Shown: piece by piece, positions 5,896 to 8,235 of the stretch | How positions within the stretch are numbered: position 1 is the stretch's first letter | Layout: each line of letters opens with the position of its first letter | DNA from: CADCSY01 sp038255685 | GTDB lineage: Bacteria > Actinomycetota > Acidimicrobiia > Acidimicrobiales > CADCSY01 | Length of the DNA: 8,235 nucleotides | Direction of reading: 5' to 3' | Assembly (NCBI GenBank): GCA_038255685.1 | Contig: JBBSLC010000126.1 | Span: 1-8,235, forward strand | Translations under genes and position numbers: made by a program | Notes under the pieces: generated by a model | Seen by the model: the letters and a program-made list of their open reading frames with translations, nothing else | Told to the model about the DNA's origin: nothing | Databases searched by the model: none

Positions 5896-5923
5896 CCCGC
5901 AGCGAGCGCAACGGCACTGCGGG
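5896..5923 (-). terminator. Stem-loop directly after the pilT stop
   Basis: A perfect 7-bp GC-rich stem (CCCGCAG with CTGCGGG) encloses a 14-nt loop and begins right after the pilT TGA on the minus strand. No T-tract follows, as is common for proposed actinobacterial terminators. It would separate pilT from the MBL gene transcript, consistent with a -10-like box just beyond it. Confidence 0.4.
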
Positions 5924-7039
5924 TCACGCAGGTGCGGGCTGCACCGTCCGGGGCGGCGCGAGGAGGCCACGTTGCTGGAGCATCACCTTGAGGTCGTGCG
6001 GCTGGGACGCCGCCGACATGGCTCCCCGCATGTCGATCCTCCCGGCCTCGAGGAGCCTGATCAGTGCCTGGTCGAAGGTCTGCATGCCGTAGTACTCACC
6101 GTCGGCGATGATCCCGTGCATCTCCCCGGTGAGCTGCGGGTCGAGGATGCACTGCTGGATCCGGCCGTTGGCCACCATGATCTCGAGGGCGGCGACCCGG
6201 CCCTGGCCGTCGGCGGTGGGCACGAGGCGCTGGCAGAGGGTGCCCTTGATCGTGCCGGCCAGCGCCACGCGGATCTGGTTCTGCTGGTGGGGTGGGAAGA
6301 AGTCGACGATGCGGTTGACCGTCTCGGCGGCGTCGACGGTGTGGAGCGTCGAGAGCACCAGGTGCCCGGTCTCCGCCGCCGACAGCGCAGCAGCGACGGT
6401 CTCCTCGTCTCGCATCTCGCCCACGAGGATGACGTCGGGGTCCTGGCGCATGGCGGCGCGCATGGCCGTGGAGAAGTTCTCGGCGTCCACGCCGATCTCG
6501 CGCTGGTTGATCGAGCTCGCCTGGTCGTTGTGGAGCACCTCGATCGGGTCCTCGATCGTGATGACGTGGCACTCGCGGTTGCGGTTGATGTGGTCGATCA
6601 TGGCGGCGAGGGTCGTCGTCTTCCCCGAGCCGGTCGGGCCGGTGACGAGGACGAGGCCGCGGTGTTCGAGCGCAAGTCGGGCGACCACGTCGGGCAGGCC
6701 GAGGTCGGCGAAGGTGTCGGCCGAGGTCCGCACCATGCGGAAGATCATGGCGATCGAGCCCCGTTGCCGGAAGGCGTTGGCCCGGAAGCGGCCGATCCCG
6801 GGGATCGAGTAGGCGAAGTCGCTGTCGGCGCTGCGGTCGAAGCGCTCGAAGACGTCCGGGCGCATGATGGCCTGGACCATCTCCGCGGTGTCCGCAGGGG
6901 AGATGTCGGGCGCGCCCTCGATGCGCCTGAGGACCCCGTTCACGCGGATGCGAGGGGGGGAGCCGACCTTGACGTGAAGGTCCGAGCCCTCCGCCTGTGC
7001 GAGCGCGGCGAGGTAGGCATCGAGTGCTGCGTGGGCCAT
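5924..7039 (-). CDS. pilT: PilT-type type IV pilus retraction ATPase
   Basis: This 371-residue secretion-ATPase-family protein resembles PilT, the hexameric cytoplasmic motor that depolymerises type IV pili for twitching and DNA uptake. The N-terminal domain contains GSDLHVKVGSPPRIRVNG (18-35). The core has Walker A GPTGSGKT (134-141), the Asp box TIEDPIE (161-167), Walker B DVILVGEMRD (202-211) and the His box HLVLSTLHTVDA (226-237), followed by RIVDFFPPHQQNQIR (243-257). The length is typical of PilT and it lacks the long N-terminal domain and Cys cluster of PilB. The PilT C-terminal AIRNLIRE motif is replaced by RIQQCILDPQL (293-303), so retraction activity is less certain. The ATG at 7039 fits the usual PilT N-terminus; it has no Shine-Dalgarno and extensions upstream run into the divergent hydrolase promoter. 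No other pilus gene is in the window. Confidence 0.9.
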   Translation of the reverse strand: MAHAALDAYLAALAQAEGSDLHVKVGSPPRIRVNGVLRRIEGAPDISPADTAEMVQAIMRPDVFERFDRSADSDFAYSIPGIGRFRANAFRQRGSIAMIFRMVRTSADTFADLGLPDVVARLALEHRGLVLVTGPTGSGKTTTLAAMIDHINRNRECHVITIEDPIEVLHNDQASSINQREIGVDAENFSTAMRAAMRQDPDVILVGEMRDEETVAAALSAAETGHLVLSTLHTVDAAETVNRIVDFFPPHQQNQIRVALAGTIKGTLCQRLVPTADGQGRVAALEIMVANGRIQQCILDPQLTGEMHGIIADGEYYGMQTFDQALIRLLEAGRIDMRGAMSAASQPHDLKVMLQQRGLLAPPRTVQPAPA

Positions 7040-7108
7040 GTGGGGTGGATCGACGCGACGGCAGCCCGCCTTGAGCCGCCTCGGACCCCTGCTCCGTCGG
7101 TGGGCTCC

Positions 7109-7114
7109 TAGGGT
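7109..7114 (+). promoter_or_regulatory. TAGGGT box 7 nt before the alpha/beta hydrolase GTG
   Basis: TAGGGT is followed by CACTGCC and then GTG at 7122, the same geometry as at the epimerase gene. It fits a leaderless -10 box; AGGG could instead serve as a Shine-Dalgarno with 8-nt spacing. No convincing -35 is visible. Confidence 0.45.
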
Positions 7115-7121
7115 CACTGCC

Positions 7122-8000
7122 GTGGACCTGCGCCAGGAGACCGTGACCGCCAACGACCTCGAGTTCGCCTACCTCACGGCTGGACCCGACGACGGACCTC
7201 TGGCCCTGTGCCTGCACGGGTTCCCCGACTCGGCCCACACCTGGCGGCAGCTCGCCCCCGACCTGGTCGAGGCGGGCTTCCGGGTCGTGGCGCCGTTCAT
7301 GCGGGGCTACGCGCCGACGGGCGTCCCGGCCGACGGCCACTACCAGACCGGCGCGCTGGCGAAGGATGCCGTCGCCCTCCACGAGGCGCTCGGCGGCGAC
7401 GAGCGGGCCGTCATCATCGGCCACGACTGGGGCGCGTCAGCCACGTATGGGGCCGCATCCCTTGCGCCCGAGCGCTGGCGCCGGGTCGTGACCGCAGCGG
7501 TCCCGCCGGCCGGCGCGCTCGGAGCGGGCTTCCTCACCTACGACCAGCTGCAGCGGTCCTGGTACATGTTCTTCTTCCAGCACCCGCTCGCCGACATCGT
7601 CACCGGCATGGACGACCTCGAGTTCATCGACCGGCTCTGGTCCGACTGGTCCCCGGGCTACGACGCCACGGAGGAGCTCGCCCTGCTCAAGCCCTCGTTG
7701 CGGGAACCGGCGAACCTCGCCGCCGCCCTCGGCTACTACCGGGCGACCCTGGGGGCGACCCCGCCGGCACCCGAGCTCGAGGTCGAGCAAGCCGCCACCC
7801 AGCAGCCGACGCCCCAGCCCACGCTCTACCTGCACGGCGCCGACGACGGCTGCATCGGCGTCGCCCTCGCCGAGCTCGCCGCCCCCCACCTCGGCCCCGG
7901 CAGCCGGGTGGAGATCGTCCCCGGTGCCGGCCACTTCCTGCACCTCGAGCGCCCCGACGTGGTCAACCCCCTCATCGTCGGATGGCTGAGCGAGGCGTGA
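7122..8000 (+). CDS. Epoxide hydrolase-like alpha/beta hydrolase
   Basis: This 292-residue protein has the alpha/beta hydrolase fold in its epoxide hydrolase/haloalkane dehalogenase form. The oxyanion motif is HGFP (32-35), the nucleophile elbow is GHDWGA with Asp102 as nucleophile, the acid is Asp241 or Asp242 in LHGADDG, and the base is His271 in GAGHFLHLERP. The cap contains SWYMFFFQ (146-153), whose Tyr148 matches a proton-donating cap tyrosine of epoxide hydrolases, and YYRATLG (205-211) offers the second Tyr. The two tyrosines favour epoxide hydrolase over dehalogenase; the natural substrate is unknown. The GTG at 7122 is chosen because it sits 7 nt after TAGGGT and directly before the first strand; the frame stays open further upstream to 7038, but that would cross the divergent pilT start. 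It is cytoplasmic, with no signal peptide. Confidence 0.88.
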   Translation: MDLRQETVTANDLEFAYLTAGPDDGPLALCLHGFPDSAHTWRQLAPDLVEAGFRVVAPFMRGYAPTGVPADGHYQTGALAKDAVALHEALGGDERAVIIGHDWGASATYGAASLAPERWRRVVTAAVPPAGALGAGFLTYDQLQRSWYMFFFQHPLADIVTGMDDLEFIDRLWSDWSPGYDATEELALLKPSLREPANLAAALGYYRATLGATPPAPELEVEQAATQQPTPQPTLYLHGADDGCIGVALAELAAPHLGPGSRVEIVPGAGHFLHLERPDVVNPLIVGWLSEA

Positions 8001-8020
8001 CGCAGTCGGGACGGCGGCGC

Positions 8021-8050
8021 TCGACAACATGAAATGACATGTGGTTTGAT
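8021..8050 (+). promoter_or_regulatory. Promoter of the EspC-like gene with a dyad between -35 and -10
   Basis: TCGACA (8021-8026) and TTTGAT (8045-8050) are separated by 18 nt, the best -35/-10 pair in the window, and the ATG follows 6 nt later at 8057. The spacer holds the inverted repeat ACATG-N6-CATGT (8027-8042), a likely operator by position. The stretch is clearly richer in A/T than its surroundings. Confidence 0.5.
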
Positions 8051-8056
8051 GACGGC

Positions 8057-8235
8057 ATGTCCGATCGCATGGAGATCAGGCCAGCGGTCCTGCGCTCGGC
8101 AGGTGAGGGAGTGGACGGCACGGCGGAGCGCCTATCAGGAGCGGTGGCGGTCCTCCGATCCGCGCTGTCCGGCGTCGGCGACTGCTGGGGCGATGTCGAG
8201 CCGGGCAGCGCCTTCGGTAAGCCTGGATCCACCGA
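8057..8235 (+). CDS. EspC/WXG100-like type VII secretion substrate (3' end outside window)
   Basis: Only the first 59 residues are present. They look like a small helical ESX substrate: a helix with LRSAGEGVDGTAERLSGAV (12-30), a second with VLRSALSGVG (32-41), and then CWGDVEPGSAFG (43-54), which resembles the WG-x-D/E-x-G-x-AF turn seen in actinobacterial EspC/WXG100 proteins. Such proteins pair as helical hairpins and leave through type VII secretion; no secretion machinery is visible here. The ATG at 8057 is chosen because it is 6 nt after a good -10 box; ATG at 8069 is an in-frame alternative. It follows the alpha/beta hydrolase by 56 bp but has its own promoter. The family call rests on pattern and is moderate, since the C-terminal half is missing. 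Confidence 0.6.
   Translation, partial: MSDRMEIRPAVLRSAGEGVDGTAERLSGAVAVLRSALSGVGDCWGDVEPGSAFGKPGST

Noticed and set aside
5924..7039. PilB-type extension ATPase
   Set aside because: The length, the N-terminal SDLHVKVGSPP motif and the lack of a long N-terminal domain and Cys cluster fit PilT better.
5675..7111. Long plus-strand open frame of 478 codons
   Set aside because: It lies opposite pilT and the start of the MBL gene, both with complete motifs; its product is rich in Val/Asp/Gly/Arg with no recognisable domain, as expected for an antisense shadow in GC-rich DNA.
7038..7121. Longer N-terminus for the epoxide-hydrolase-like protein
   Set aside because: It would start at the pilT start codon on the opposite strand and remove the intergenic region; the extension is basic and not part of the fold.
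7122..8000. Haloalkane dehalogenase
   Set aside because: The Asp nucleophile fits both families, but GHDWGA is followed by cap tyrosines in SWYMFFFQ and YYRATLG, which favours epoxide hydrolase; no Trp/Asn halide pair could be assigned.
1..8235. tRNA, rRNA, CRISPR array, IS element or long repeats
   Set aside because: Reading both strands I saw no cloverleaf-like conserved T-arm, no spaced direct repeats, no transposase motifs and no terminal inverted repeats; this is not a substitute for a covariance-model search.

Overview
The window looks like chromosomal DNA from a high-GC actinobacterium. I would guess the class Acidimicrobiia, but this is an inference, not a lineage test. The clues are near-exclusive G/C at third codon positions, several genes that start at GTG with no leader behind a TANNNT -10 box, a SARP/BTAD-type regulatory domain, an EspC/WXG100-like secretion substrate and a type IV pilus PilT-type ATPase. 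The coding capacity is nearly full: the longest gap is about 145 bp (849-992), and I see no tRNA, rRNA, IS element, CRISPR array or other sign of a mobile region.

Layout from left to right: a membrane-anchored FtsH-like AAA+ ATPase (minus, cut by the left edge); divergently, a 74-residue single-span membrane protein (plus); convergent with it, a dTDP-sugar 3,5-epimerase family protein and, upstream of that, a flavin-reductase-like FMN protein (both minus). Divergent from the flavin reductase is a 517-residue fusion of an alpha/beta hydrolase to a SARP-type DNA-binding plus BTAD module, followed on the same strand by a SAM-dependent O-methyltransferase (plus). Convergent with these are an MBL-fold metallo-hydrolase and, upstream of it, a PilT-type ATPase (both minus). 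Divergent from pilT is an epoxide-hydrolase-like alpha/beta hydrolase (plus), followed by the start of an EspC/WXG100-like gene (plus) that leaves the window on the right.

The most distinctive object is the hydrolase-SARP fusion at 2385-3938. Its catalytic triad is intact, so it could be a one-component regulator that binds or hydrolyses a small molecule and acts on transcription. Its natural candidates for control are the downstream methyltransferase and the divergent flavin reductase, 46 bp away, which together would form a small oxidoreductase/methyltransferase/regulator island. The other genes look like separate housekeeping or accessory functions with no obvious common pathway.

A recurring regulatory signature is TAGNGT followed by exactly 7 nt and then GTG. 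It occurs at three genes (980, 1789 on the minus strand, 7109) and settles three start choices in favour of shorter proteins. In two of the three the same bases also read as an AGGG Shine-Dalgarno, so leaderless initiation is likely but not proven. Two other genes (2385, 8057) have a similar box with a 6-nt gap, while the AAA+ ATPase and MBL genes have clear Shine-Dalgarno leaders.
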